Of a stretch of DNA of 23,673 nt, positions 15,889 through 22,937 are shown one piece after another. A program made the position numbers and the translations under genes. The DNA comes from Bdellovibrio sp. (lineage in GTDB: Bacteria; Bdellovibrionota; Bdellovibrionia; Bdellovibrionales; Bdellovibrionaceae), in contig PSRN01000248.1 in assembly GCA_003176075.1 (NCBI GenBank), positions 1 through 23,673 on the forward strand, in the 5' to 3' direction. A model generated the notes under the pieces. The model was not told the origin of the DNA and did no database searches. It was given only the letters and a program-made list of their open reading frames with translations. The first letter of the stretch is position 1; every line of letters begins with the position of its first letter.

Positions 15889-16841
15889 TTTTTTAGTTTT
15901 TTAACCAAGTCGACGACGACCTTGGCGTCGTTGAGCACGTAATAGTGAAGTCCCGGACATCCATATTCCAGCAGTTCAAGAGATTGGCGATGCGCCCACT
16001 TCGCTCCGATTTCTTCCACATGATCCGGACTTGCAATCACTTCGCCCACCAGGTCATCCGGCAAATCAATATGGAAGGTGCGCGGCAGAGTCTTGAGCTG
16101 CGACAGCGAGCGAATCACTTTCAGGCCCGGAATAATAGGCACGGTAATGCCCGCTTCGCGGCACAGTTCGACAAAGCGAAAGAACTTCTGATTGTCGAAA
16201 AACATCTGACTCACGATGTACTGCGCCCCCGCATCGATTTTCTTTTTCAAGTAAGAGACATCCAGCCGCAAATTGGGAGACTCAAAGTGTTTTTCGGGAT
16301 AACCGGCCACGCCAATACAGAAACTCAGAGGATGGGATCCTTCCATGTCCTCCAGAAATTTGCCGGTTTTCAAATCGCCGATTTGTTGAACCAGCTCCGC
16401 CGCATATTGATTGACCGTTCGGTCGCGGCGAACTTCCTTTTGAAAATTGGGCTGATCGCCGCGCAGGGCGAGGACATTGTGGATACCCATGAAATTGAGC
16501 TCGATCAGCGCGTCTTCCGTTTCTTCGCGGGTAAACCCCAAACACAAAACGTGCGCCACCGTATCGATCCGGAAGCGATTTTGGATGATGCCACAGATCC
16601 CGAGAGTTCCGGGGCGTTTGCGAAAAGTCTTTCGCTCCAATGCTCCGTCAGGTCGTTCGCGGTAATAAGTTGTGGATGAATGGGAGGTCACGTCGATCCA
16701 AGGTGGCTGCAAAGGCGCCAAGGCCTCAACGATTTCAATAATGGCATTGAGGCTGGCCCCGCGCGGCGGAGGAACCAACTCAAAAGAAAATAAAGGATCG
16801 CTGGCCTTTTCGAGGTGTTCAATCACATGCATAGCACTCAC
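15885..16841 (-). CDS. metF: 5,10-methylenetetrahydrofolate reductase MetF
   Basis: A 318-residue protein that reduces 5,10-methylene-THF to 5-methyl-THF, the methyl donor for MetH. The family marks are FSFELVPPPRG at the N-terminus (usual FEFFPPK), DVTSHSSTTYY, the NxLALRGDQP block (ALRGDQPNF, about residue 145), and VSQMFFDNQKFFRFVELCREAG with IPGLKVI. Flavin-binding residues lie in these motifs by family knowledge. GTG at 16839-16841 has TAGGA 5-6 bases upstream; an ATG 3 codons later is the alternative. It ends in an ATGA overlap with metH and begins 23 bp after the flippase-like gene. Confidence 0.94.
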   Translation of the reverse strand: MSAMHVIEHLEKASDPLFSFELVPPPRGASLNAIIEIVEALAPLQPPWIDVTSHSSTTYYRERPDGALERKTFRKRPGTLGICGIIQNRFRIDTVAHVLCLGFTREETEDALIELNFMGIHNVLALRGDQPNFQKEVRRDRTVNQYAAELVQQIGDLKTGKFLEDMEGSHPLSFCIGVAGYPEKHFESPNLRLDVSYLKKKIDAGAQYIVSQMFFDNQKFFRFVELCREAGITVPIIPGLKVIRSLSQLKTLPRTFHIDLPDDLVGEVIASPDHVEEIGAKWAHRQSLELLEYGCPGLHYYVLNDAKVVVDLVKKLKK

Positions 16842-16864
16842 AATATCCTAGGGATTCACGACGT

Positions 16865-17857
16865 TCAACTGGTGGGTGATTGTTCAGGAGCGTGATGAAA
16901 TCCATGGTGTTGCCGAATAAACGCATATAACCCAGCTCCAATCAGGCCGTAAAAGAACGTGAAGGCCTGAAAGGCGGTCACCGTGATCGAGCCCACCTGT
17001 GTTTCTGTCCCCAGCGCGAGATTGAACAGAAAGAAAAAGGCCGCCTGCCCGACCCCCACTCCACCCGGGGAAATCGGTATCGCCTGAGCGATAAATCCAA
17101 GGGGAACCACGAACAAAAAGATCAGCAACGGCACGCCCTCGAAACCAAGAAAAAACGAAATTCCAACAAAAAATAAAATGGAAACCGACTGACCCACGAG
17201 GCTCAGAAGGACAACCCCAACAAGCTGCTTGAAGGTCAATTGGAAATCATAAAGCCGGGAAAGGTTGCGGTTCACGACACGAACGGATTGCGTCCATCGG
17301 AGGGTCCGCTGGCGCAATCCCCCGGCACTGTTTGACCACATCACAAAAAAGGCAATCGTAAAGCCCAGCGCCAAAAGGCCGAGAGTCACCGCCAGGGCCT
17401 GAATCGTCGCGTTCTTCGCCAACAGGCCAGGTTCCAGAAAACAAGCAAAGAAAGCCATGATCACCATGGTGAAGAGACCAAGAATACGGTCAAAGAGTAC
17501 AGTGGCGACGGCCTTCACTTTGTGTTTCTCGAGCTTTTGCACTACATAGTAGGCTTTGATAATGTCGCCGCCGACCCCGCCGGGAAGGAAGAAACTAAAG
17601 AACGTTCCAATCAACGTCATGGCAAAGGCGGCCCCGCTTTTCGCATGAAAACCCTGCGAGCGAAGGAGCATGCGCCAGCGTTCCGAAGCCAAGAAAAGAG
17701 CCGCCCCCACCATCAACAAACCCCAGGCTGCGACCTTCGCGCTAAAGAGGGTGGACAGTTCATCGACGGGCAGACGACCCGTGCGGATGAGCCAGGTGAT
17801 CAGAAGGACCGAGGTGCCGAACTTTAATATTCCGGAAAAAAAAGATTTCTTGTTCAT
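16865..17857 (-). CDS. Flippase-like / YbhN-type integral membrane protein (LPG_synthase_TM)
   Basis: A 330-residue protein with about 8 membrane segments and the two signatures of the TIGR00374/UPF0104 family. These are SFFLPGGVGGDIIKAYY near residue 90, and PISPGGVGVGQAAFFFLF near 262 (family xPGGxGxxE-like). Members include lysyl-PG synthase membrane domains and putative lipid or polyprenol flippases. Here no synthase domain follows, so a transport or flippase role is inference. It sits 5 bp downstream of kdsA and upstream of metF, consistent with envelope lipid or glycan work. The ATG at 17855-17857 has TTAGG upstream, overlapping the kdsA end. Confidence 0.8.
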   Translation of the reverse strand: MNKKSFFSGILKFGTSVLLITWLIRTGRLPVDELSTLFSAKVAAWGLLMVGAALFLASERWRMLLRSQGFHAKSGAAFAMTLIGTFFSFFLPGGVGGDIIKAYYVVQKLEKHKVKAVATVLFDRILGLFTMVIMAFFACFLEPGLLAKNATIQALAVTLGLLALGFTIAFFVMWSNSAGGLRQRTLRWTQSVRVVNRNLSRLYDFQLTFKQLVGVVLLSLVGQSVSILFFVGISFFLGFEGVPLLIFLFVVPLGFIAQAIPISPGGVGVGQAAFFFLFNLALGTETQVGSITVTAFQAFTFFYGLIGAGLYAFIRQHHGFHHAPEQSPTS

Positions 17858-17862
17858 GAAAC

Positions 17863-18780
17863 CTAAGCGTGGGCTTTTTTGCCCAAGTCGGTGCCTCCAG
17901 CACCTCCGCAGACACCACGAGGGTCATCGGCGGCTGAGTGGGTTTTCCAAATGGACAATAAATTCTTGAGCATGGGCTCCAACTGCCGCAACGGCAGTGA
18001 GGTGGGCCCGTCACAAAGGGCCTTCTCGGGCTGAGGATGAGCCTCAAGAAAAATTCCATCGACCCCCACCGCCAAAGCCGCCCGGGCCAGCGGCCAAACC
18101 ATTTCAGACCGGCCTCCCGAGCTCTCGCCGGTGGCGCCCGGCAGTTGCGTCGAATGGGTGCAATCCATAATGACCGGGAAGCCGAACTTGCGCATCTCCA
18201 CCAGTCCAGTCATATCATTGATCAGGCGATTGTAACCAAAGGTCGTCCCCCGCTCACACAAAAGAATGTCCGCGTTGCCAGCGCCTACCGCCTTTTGCGC
18301 GATGGCCTTCATATCCCAAGGAGCAAGGAACTGGCCCTTCTTGATATGAAGAACTTTGCCGGTGCGGGCGGCCTCCACCAATAAATCAGTTTGCCGCGAC
18401 AAAAAGGCGGGAATCTGAATCACGTCGGCCACCTCGGCAACCCCGGGAACCTGAATGGTCTCATGGACGTCGGTCAGCAGAGCGCAGCCGATCTTACTTT
18501 TCAAATTTTGCAAACTCTTAAGGGCCGCATTCATGCCCGGCCCGCGAAAACTGCGGGCGCTTTGCCGGTTCGCTTTGTCGAAAGAGCATTTCAAGATCCA
18601 CGGAATGCGCAGGGCCTTGGTCACGCGCTGAATTTCAAGACCCGTTTCCAAAACCAAGCCGTCATCTTCGATGATGTCAGGACCGGCGAAGAGGACAAAA
18701 CTCTGGAGATCGCCCCAGGTGTAGACACCGGTTCCATGGCGAAGCTGCACGGGCCGATCCAAAGGACGAAATTCCGTCAT
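17863..18780 (-). CDS. kdsA: 3-deoxy-8-phosphooctulonate synthase KdsA
   Basis: A 305-residue protein that condenses PEP and arabinose 5-phosphate to Kdo 8-phosphate for LPS inner core. Family motifs: LFAGPDIIEDD (usual IAGPCVIE), LKCSFDKANRQS about residue 65, LLTDVHE, DVIQIPAFLSRQTDLL, NVKKGQ-like HIKKGQFLAPWD, LCERGTTFGYNRLINDM, DCTHSTQLPG and FLEAHPQPEKALCDGP. All the core residues I know are present. The last 23 residues (DDPRGVCGGAGGTDLGKK and AHA) are not family-like and come from a palindromic repeat at 17866-17921. The ATG at 18778-18780 has AAGGTG five bases upstream, 10 bp after the aminotransferase stop. Confidence 0.95.
   Translation of the reverse strand: MTEFRPLDRPVQLRHGTGVYTWGDLQSFVLFAGPDIIEDDGLVLETGLEIQRVTKALRIPWILKCSFDKANRQSARSFRGPGMNAALKSLQNLKSKIGCALLTDVHETIQVPGVAEVADVIQIPAFLSRQTDLLVEAARTGKVLHIKKGQFLAPWDMKAIAQKAVGAGNADILLCERGTTFGYNRLINDMTGLVEMRKFGFPVIMDCTHSTQLPGATGESSGGRSEMVWPLARAALAVGVDGIFLEAHPQPEKALCDGPTSLPLRQLEPMLKNLLSIWKTHSAADDPRGVCGGAGGTDLGKKAHA
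17866..17921 (-). repeat. Palindromic repeat copy 4 (long form), at the end of kdsA
   Basis: Read leftward: CGTGGTGTCTGCGGAGGTGC, then CACCGACTTGGGC, AAAAAA, GCCCACGCT. Blocks match the metH copy, but in a different reading frame. The GGGC/GCCC stem around six A is close to the stop codon. Confidence 0.7.
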
Positions 18781-18790
18781 GGGTTCACCT

Positions 18791-19960
18791 TCATAAGCTC
18801 TCCTTTACCGCTTGAATCACCCGATCCTGAGTGGCCTCATCCATGTCCGGATAGATCGGCAAGCTCACCACATGTTGGGCGGCCCAACGGGCCACCGTCC
18901 AATCCATCGTCGGCCCGCGGTAGTTTTTCTGATACCACGGCTGATCGGGCATGATGCGCGGATAGTGAACGGCGGTGGGAACTCCCCGCTCGTTCATCTT
19001 CTTTTGAAAATCATCGCGATTAGCCACCGTCAAGGTGTATTGCGCCCAAACACTGTGATTGCCGGGCTGAATTTTGGGAACGGAAAAATGCTTGTGCGAA
19101 CTTACGAGCGGTTGGAAGGCCGCCGAATAACGGCGGGCCAAACGCTCGCGCTGTTCGATTTCCCAGGGGTAGCGCTCCATCTTGGCGAGGAGAATTGCGC
19201 ATTGAAGGGTATCCAGGCGGCCGTTGACCCCCAGACGGGTGTGGTAGTATCGGCTCTCCGAGCCGTGGTCGCGGATTTCCTTCATCGCGCGATAGAGTGC
19301 TTCATCACGAGTGAAAATGGCGCCCCCGTCGCCATAGCAGCCCAAAGGTTTGGCGGGGAAGAAGCTGGTTCCGGCGACCAGCGAGAGATTGCAACTTCTT
19401 TTCTGTTTTTGGCTGGCGCCGAAGGACTGAGCCCCATCTTCAAGGACCCAAAGCTTGTGTTTAGCGGCAAGGGCGTTGATCGCCTCCATATCGGGGATTT
19501 GCCCATAGAGAGAAACCGGCATGATTCCTTTTGTCTTAGGCGTGATCGCCGACTCGATTTTTTTCACGTCGATGTTAAAAGTTTCTGACTCGATATCCAC
19601 GTAAACGGGAGTGCCGCCGGCCAAAATAATTGTCTCGGCCGTCGCAATAAAAGAAAAGGCCGTGGTGATGACTTCGTCTCCCGTTTTCAGGCCCAGCGCC
19701 ATCATGGGCATGGTGAGTGCGTCCGTGCCGCTGGCGCAGGCGATCGCAAAAGGGGCCCCCGTCAACTCCGCCAGTTTCTTTTCGGCTTCGACGACCTCGG
19801 GGCCATTCACAAAGGCTCCATGCTCGAGCACGCTTTGAATGCGCGAATCAATCCGGCTCTTCAACGCACGGTACTGCGCTTTGAGATCGATAAAGGGCAC
19901 AGTTCCCGTGGCAGCGCCCACGCTGTTACTTTTGGTTGCCGGTGAAGTTTTTGCATTCAT
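18791..19960 (-). CDS. wbpE: WbpE/WlbC-like PLP-dependent sugar aminotransferase (DegT/DnrJ/EryC1 family)
   Basis: A 389-residue protein of the DegT/DnrJ/EryC1/StrS family. Motifs very like Pseudomonas WbpE: VPFIDLKAQYRALKS at the start, ACASGTDALTM, DEVITTAFSFIATAE, PVYVDI, PVSLYGQIPDMEAINALA, VLEDGAQSFGAS, SCNLS, TSFFPAKPLGCYGDGGAIFT (PLP lysine in PAKPLG), and VGVNGRLDTLQCAILL. WbpE makes the 3-amino group of UDP-2,3-diacetamido sugars in O-antigen. The partner wbpA/B/D genes are not in the window, so the exact sugar is inferred. ATG at 19958-19960 has GGGGAAG upstream. The longer frame to 20044 is built from an 8-bp repeat array and is unlikely to be protein. It is the first gene of the kdsA/metF/metH cluster. 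Confidence 0.85.
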   Translation of the reverse strand: MNAKTSPATKSNSVGAATGTVPFIDLKAQYRALKSRIDSRIQSVLEHGAFVNGPEVVEAEKKLAELTGAPFAIACASGTDALTMPMMALGLKTGDEVITTAFSFIATAETIILAGGTPVYVDIESETFNIDVKKIESAITPKTKGIMPVSLYGQIPDMEAINALAAKHKLWVLEDGAQSFGASQKQKRSCNLSLVAGTSFFPAKPLGCYGDGGAIFTRDEALYRAMKEIRDHGSESRYYHTRLGVNGRLDTLQCAILLAKMERYPWEIEQRERLARRYSAAFQPLVSSHKHFSVPKIQPGNHSVWAQYTLTVANRDDFQKKMNERGVPTAVHYPRIMPDQPWYQKNYRGPTMDWTVARWAAQHVVSLPIYPDMDEATQDRVIQAVKESL

Positions 19961-19962
19961 GC

Positions 19963-20042
19963 GCTTCCCCATCTCGCTATTTTGCGACTTTACCATTTTG
20001 CGGCTTTGCCATTTTGCGGCTTTGCCGTCTTGCCATCTTGCC
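19963..20042 (-). repeat. Degenerate 8-bp tandem array upstream of the aminotransferase start
   Basis: Read leftward, about nine 8-bp units follow each other: GGCAAGAT, GGCAAGAC, GGCAAAGC, CGCAAAAT, GGCAAAGC, CGCAAAAT, GGTAAAGT, CGCAAAAT, AGCGAGAT, then GGGGAAGC, which holds the ribosome binding site. Unit length is not a multiple of three, so unit-number changes would shift any upstream frame and alter spacing to the start. Confidence 0.75.
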
Positions 20043-20054
20043 ATTTAGCTAAAT
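20043..20054. promoter_or_regulatory. Perfect 12-bp palindrome, possible operator
   Basis: ATTTAGCTAAAT equals its own reverse complement. It lies between the octamer array and the tentative leftward promoter. Confidence 0.3.
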
Positions 20055-20064
20055 TGATAACGTA

Positions 20065-20092
20065 TTTTTATCCATCGCGGTCAATGTGTCCA
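20065..20092 (-). promoter_or_regulatory. Possible promoter of the aminotransferase-kdsA-metH cluster
   Basis: Read leftward, TGGACA (20087-20092) and TAAAAA (20065-20070) are 16 bp apart, about 100 bp upstream of the aminotransferase start. A sigma-70-like reading is plausible but unproven. Confidence 0.3.
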
Positions 20093-20148
20093 CTGAAGGA
20101 TTCTTTGCTCGTCTGACTCACTGTGACTTGCGGGAATGTGGACCCTAA

Positions 20149-20172
20149 TTGCCAATGACCGTAAATTGGCAA
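20149..20172. promoter_or_regulatory. 8-bp perfect hairpin or inverted repeat beside long hairpin B
   Basis: TTGCCAAT (20149-20156) and ATTGGCAA (20165-20172) are perfectly complementary around GACCGTAA. The inverted repeat ends on the base before the left arm of the long hairpin element at 20173. It could be an operator or an extra stem of that element. Confidence 0.4.
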
Positions 20173-20334
20173 AGAGCGTATCTAAGAAGGATCGTGTCAG
20201 ATGAAATTGAGCGAAAATGTTTTGGCTGAGGCGGAGGGAGAAGCCGTAGTTAGGGTCCTACGGTGCCGACCGACAACAAAAGCCAAAACTTTTGCAGCCA
20301 ATTTCACCGACACGAGGCTTCTTAGATGCGCTCT
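20173..20334 (+). repeat. Long hairpin element, copy B (candidate structured RNA)
   Basis: The left arm (20173-20227) pairs with the right arm (20278-20334): AGAGCG, ATCTAAGAAG, TCGTGTC, TGAAATTG and TTTTGGCT on the left recur, inverted, on the right. The core (20228-20277) is GAGGCGGAGGGAGAA, stem GCCGTAG/CTACGGT around an 8-nt loop, then GCCGACCGACAAC. Core and internal-loop bases match copy A; the loop is replaced and the arms share no sequence with it. The CTACGGT end pairs G-U with the plus-strand stem. It lies upstream of manC on the plus strand, and upstream of the aminotransferase if read leftward. Confidence 0.8.
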
Positions 20335-20374
20335 AAGGATCAGTCGATGAAGACCTGTAGATCATGATACCATT

Positions 20375-20408
20375 TTCAGTTGAATTGTTAATTCAGTTGA
20401 ATTGTTAA
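20375..20408. repeat. Perfect 17-bp tandem duplication
   Basis: TTCAGTTGAATTGTTAA occurs twice (20375-20391 and 20392-20408), 40 bp upstream of the manC start. It could contribute promoter-like TTGAAT boxes, but nothing decisive. Confidence 0.85.
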
Positions 20409-20413
20409 TCGCA

Positions 20414-20437
20414 CGTGGCGGCTTCGCCGCCCACGCT
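20414..20437 (+). repeat. Small palindromic repeat copy 5, next to the manC ribosome binding site
   Basis: CGTGGCGGCTTCGCCGCCCA followed by CGCT. It folds as GGCGGC/GCCGCC around TTC, with outer CGTGG/CCACG pairing across a bulge. It ends one base before the GAGGAGG ribosome binding site of manC. Confidence 0.8.
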
Positions 20438-20444
20438 GAGGAGG
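20438..20444 (+). promoter_or_regulatory. Ribosome binding site for the TTG start of manC
   Basis: GAGGAGG (20438-20444) lies 4 bases before TTG at 20449-20451. The TTG gives the conserved N-terminus IPVILSGGSGTRLWP, so the start is firm. Confidence 0.75.
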
Positions 20445-20448
20445 CTCC

Positions 20449-21840
20449 TTGATTCCAGTCATTCTTTCGGGCGGTAGCGGCACCCGCCTGTGGCCAGTTT
20501 CGCGATCGAGTTACCCCAAGCAATTCTGCGAACTTTTCGAAGAGTCTTTGCAAACTATGACCCTCAGACGCCTGTCAAAGTGGGGAGACCCTTGGATTGT
20601 CACCGGACGCAGGCTCCTCGACTTCACCGAAAAGAAAGCCAAAGAAGCAGGAGTTCGGCCGGCCCTGGTCCTTTTTGAACCCGAGGCGCGCAACACCGCC
20701 GCCGCCGTCGCCCTGGCTTGCCGGATGGCTGAACTGCAAGGCCAGAGCGGCGAGATCCTGGGAATTTTCCCGGCTGACCATTTGATCGAGCGGCCGCAAG
20801 TCTTTTCGTCGGCCATCGAGCTGGCGATCGAGGGAGCCAAGGGCGGCAAGGTGGTCACCATCGGATTGAAACCCCACTCTCCGGAAACAGGCTACGGTTA
20901 CATTCAAACGGAAGGCGCTCCCCAAATGTACAACTCGGATCTCAACGCCTTCGAGGTCGCGCGTTTTCATGAAAAACCAACCCATGACGTCGCCGTCAAA
21001 TTCTTGCAAGAAGGTTCATTTTATTGGAACGCGGGAATTTTTGTTTTCAAAGTTGAAAAGATGATTGAACTTCTGCGGCAGTTTCAACCGCAGCTATGGT
21101 CGGCGATCAACTCATTCAAAGGCCAGGTGAAAGACCTTGGACCCATCTACAGCAAATTGCCGAGTATCAGTATCGATTACGCCATTCTTGAACGCCTGTC
21201 GAAAAATGATCTTCTCTGTGTCCCCTGTCAGCCCGGTTGGAACGACGTGGGCTCGTGGGACGCGGTGGCCGACGTCTATGAAAAATCAGGAAAATCAAAG
21301 GCTCATTGTTACAGTCTTGATTCAAAAAACAATTTTATTCTCCCTCACCGCGGCAAAGCTTACGCCACCGTGGGGGTGGACGATCTGATTGTGGTCGATA
21401 CTGAAGACGCCTTGCTGATGGTCAAGCGGGGACACTCACAACAAGTGAAAACGGTGGTGGACCGGATCAAGCAGGAACAACCTCAGCTCACTGAAACGCA
21501 CGTCTTTGACGAGCGCCCCTGGGGACGGTTTGAAATTTTGCGCGAGGATCAAGTCTTTAAGTCCAAAATCATCGCCGTGAACCCCGGATCCCAGCTGTCC
21601 TACCAGTCCCACGAAAAACGGGAGGAGCATTGGCTCTTCGTTCAAGGATGTGGCGAGGTGGTGATCGATGACCGGGTGGTCGCCGTCAAAGCCGGCAGCC
21701 ACGTTCACATTCCGATGAAGGCCAAACACCGGGTGCGAAACACGGGAAATACAATCCTTCGTTTCATCGAAGTTCAGCTTGGCACCTACTTCGGCGAGGA
21801 CGACATCGTCCGCTACAGCGATGACTACGGCCGGGCCTGA
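20449..21840 (+). CDS. manC: Mannose-1-phosphate guanylyltransferase (bifunctional-type, with C-terminal isomerase domain)
   Basis: A 463-residue protein. It makes GDP-mannose from mannose 1-phosphate and GTP for surface polysaccharide; the C-terminal cupin region is that of mannose-6-phosphate isomerase in bifunctional ManC/AlgA. The nucleotidyltransferase half has VILSGGSGTRLWPVSRSSYP and KQF near the start, plus FPADH, HEKPT (FxEKP), FYWNAGIFVFK and WNDVGSWDAV. The cupin half has FDERPWGRFEIL, QLSYQSHEKREEHW (metal-binding Q/H/E-H), PGSQLS, HVHIPMKAKHRVRNTG and EVQLGTYFGEDDIVR. Start is a TTG; see the ribosome binding site entry. It precedes thiL by 3 bp on the same transcript, and is divergent from the WbpE-like gene. 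Confidence 0.94.
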   Translation: MIPVILSGGSGTRLWPVSRSSYPKQFCELFEESLQTMTLRRLSKWGDPWIVTGRRLLDFTEKKAKEAGVRPALVLFEPEARNTAAAVALACRMAELQGQSGEILGIFPADHLIERPQVFSSAIELAIEGAKGGKVVTIGLKPHSPETGYGYIQTEGAPQMYNSDLNAFEVARFHEKPTHDVAVKFLQEGSFYWNAGIFVFKVEKMIELLRQFQPQLWSAINSFKGQVKDLGPIYSKLPSISIDYAILERLSKNDLLCVPCQPGWNDVGSWDAVADVYEKSGKSKAHCYSLDSKNNFILPHRGKAYATVGVDDLIVVDTEDALLMVKRGHSQQVKTVVDRIKQEQPQLTETHVFDERPWGRFEILREDQVFKSKIIAVNPGSQLSYQSHEKREEHWLFVQGCGEVVIDDRVVAVKAGSHVHIPMKAKHRVRNTGNTILRFIEVQLGTYFGEDDIVRYSDDYGRA

Positions 21841-21843
21841 GCC

Positions 21844-22887
21844 ATGAAACTTTCAGATATCGGCGAAGATCATCTGATCGGGGAAATTCATCGCCGTTGT
21901 CCGCCCGAATGGAAGGCCGACTTCTCCGACGACGTGGCGATTTTGGCAGGCGCCAAGGGTCCGCTCATGGTGGTCAGCGTGGACAATCTGGTGGAAGGCG
22001 TCCACTTTCGCACGACCACCAGCTCAGCCAAAGATATTGGCTATAAATCCCTGGCCGTGAACCTCAGCGACCTGGCGGCCAAGGGAGCTAAACCCAGGGC
22101 ATGCTTCCTATCCCTGGCGCTACCGCCGGACCTTGCGGTGGACTGGTTTTATGACTTCGTCGCGGAATTCATCGAACTGGCGAAGAACTCGAAATGCCCC
22201 CTTCGCGGTGGCGACAGCTCGCGAAGCGCCAGTGGAATCTTCATCTCCGTCACCATCATCGGCGAACAAAGGTTGGACCGGATGAAGCGACGAGCTCAGG
22301 CCCAAATTGGCGATGTGATTGCTGTCACCGGCACCTTGGGAGACTCGGCGGCGGGGCTCGCTCTGCTTGAGCAGAGCCCGCTGAGCAGTAAGAATCGGGG
22401 CGACCAAGCACGTGCCCATCTTATCGCCCGTCATCGCCGGCCCACCCCCCGCCTTCGGGAAGGGAGCTGGCTGGCCAAGCAATCGTCCGTGCAGGCGATG
22501 ATGGATCTCTCGGATGGGCTGTGGACGGACTTGCCCAGAATGACGAAGGCCTCCCGGCTTGGCGCCCTGATCCGTGTTGACGATTTGCCCCTGTCGGAGG
22601 AACTGCTCCTGGAGTTTGGTGACAAGGCTCAGCGCTGGGCTGTTGGCGGCGGTGAAGATTACGAACTGCTACTGACGGTGAAATCCGCTTCCTTTCCCGA
22701 CCTTCGTCGTCGTTTTTTGGCCCAGTTTCCTGAGCAAAGGCTGACAGCCATCGGAGAAATGTACAAAGCGAATACAGGAAAAATGAATGCAGGCGGCGAC
22801 GGAAGTGATGGCATTGATTGGCAATCTTCAGTCGAATTGTCGGGCCTGTCGGTCTACTCACACTTTAAAAAGCCCGTGCATCGCTAA
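21844..22887 (+). CDS. thiL: Thiamine-monophosphate kinase ThiL
   Basis: A 347-residue protein that phosphorylates thiamine monophosphate to the diphosphate cofactor in the cytoplasm. AIRS/PurM-like fold motifs: IGEDHLI at the start, SDDVAIL, VSVDNLVEGVHF, NLSDLAAKGAKP, RGGDSSRS, GDVIAVTGTLGDSAAGLALL, MMDLSDGLWTDL and VGGGEDYELLLTV, all as usual. The 30-residue tail with KANTGKMNAGGDGSDG is longer than typical. It lies 3 bp after manC, though the two pathways are unrelated. The start ATG at 21844 has only GGGCCTGAG upstream, so coupling to manC may drive translation. Confidence 0.92.
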   Translation: MKLSDIGEDHLIGEIHRRCPPEWKADFSDDVAILAGAKGPLMVVSVDNLVEGVHFRTTTSSAKDIGYKSLAVNLSDLAAKGAKPRACFLSLALPPDLAVDWFYDFVAEFIELAKNSKCPLRGGDSSRSASGIFISVTIIGEQRLDRMKRRAQAQIGDVIAVTGTLGDSAAGLALLEQSPLSSKNRGDQARAHLIARHRRPTPRLREGSWLAKQSSVQAMMDLSDGLWTDLPRMTKASRLGALIRVDDLPLSEELLLEFGDKAQRWAVGGGEDYELLLTVKSASFPDLRRRFLAQFPEQRLTAIGEMYKANTGKMNAGGDGSDGIDWQSSVELSGLSVYSHFKKPVHR

Positions 22888-22937
22888 TCGTGTCAAACGG
22901 AAGACCCACTACCTTTCCGCGGACGTGCCGAAAGGAC

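Noticed and set aside
20449..21009. Leftward frames opposite manC
   Set aside because: Shadow frames; manC has all family motifs on the plus strand.
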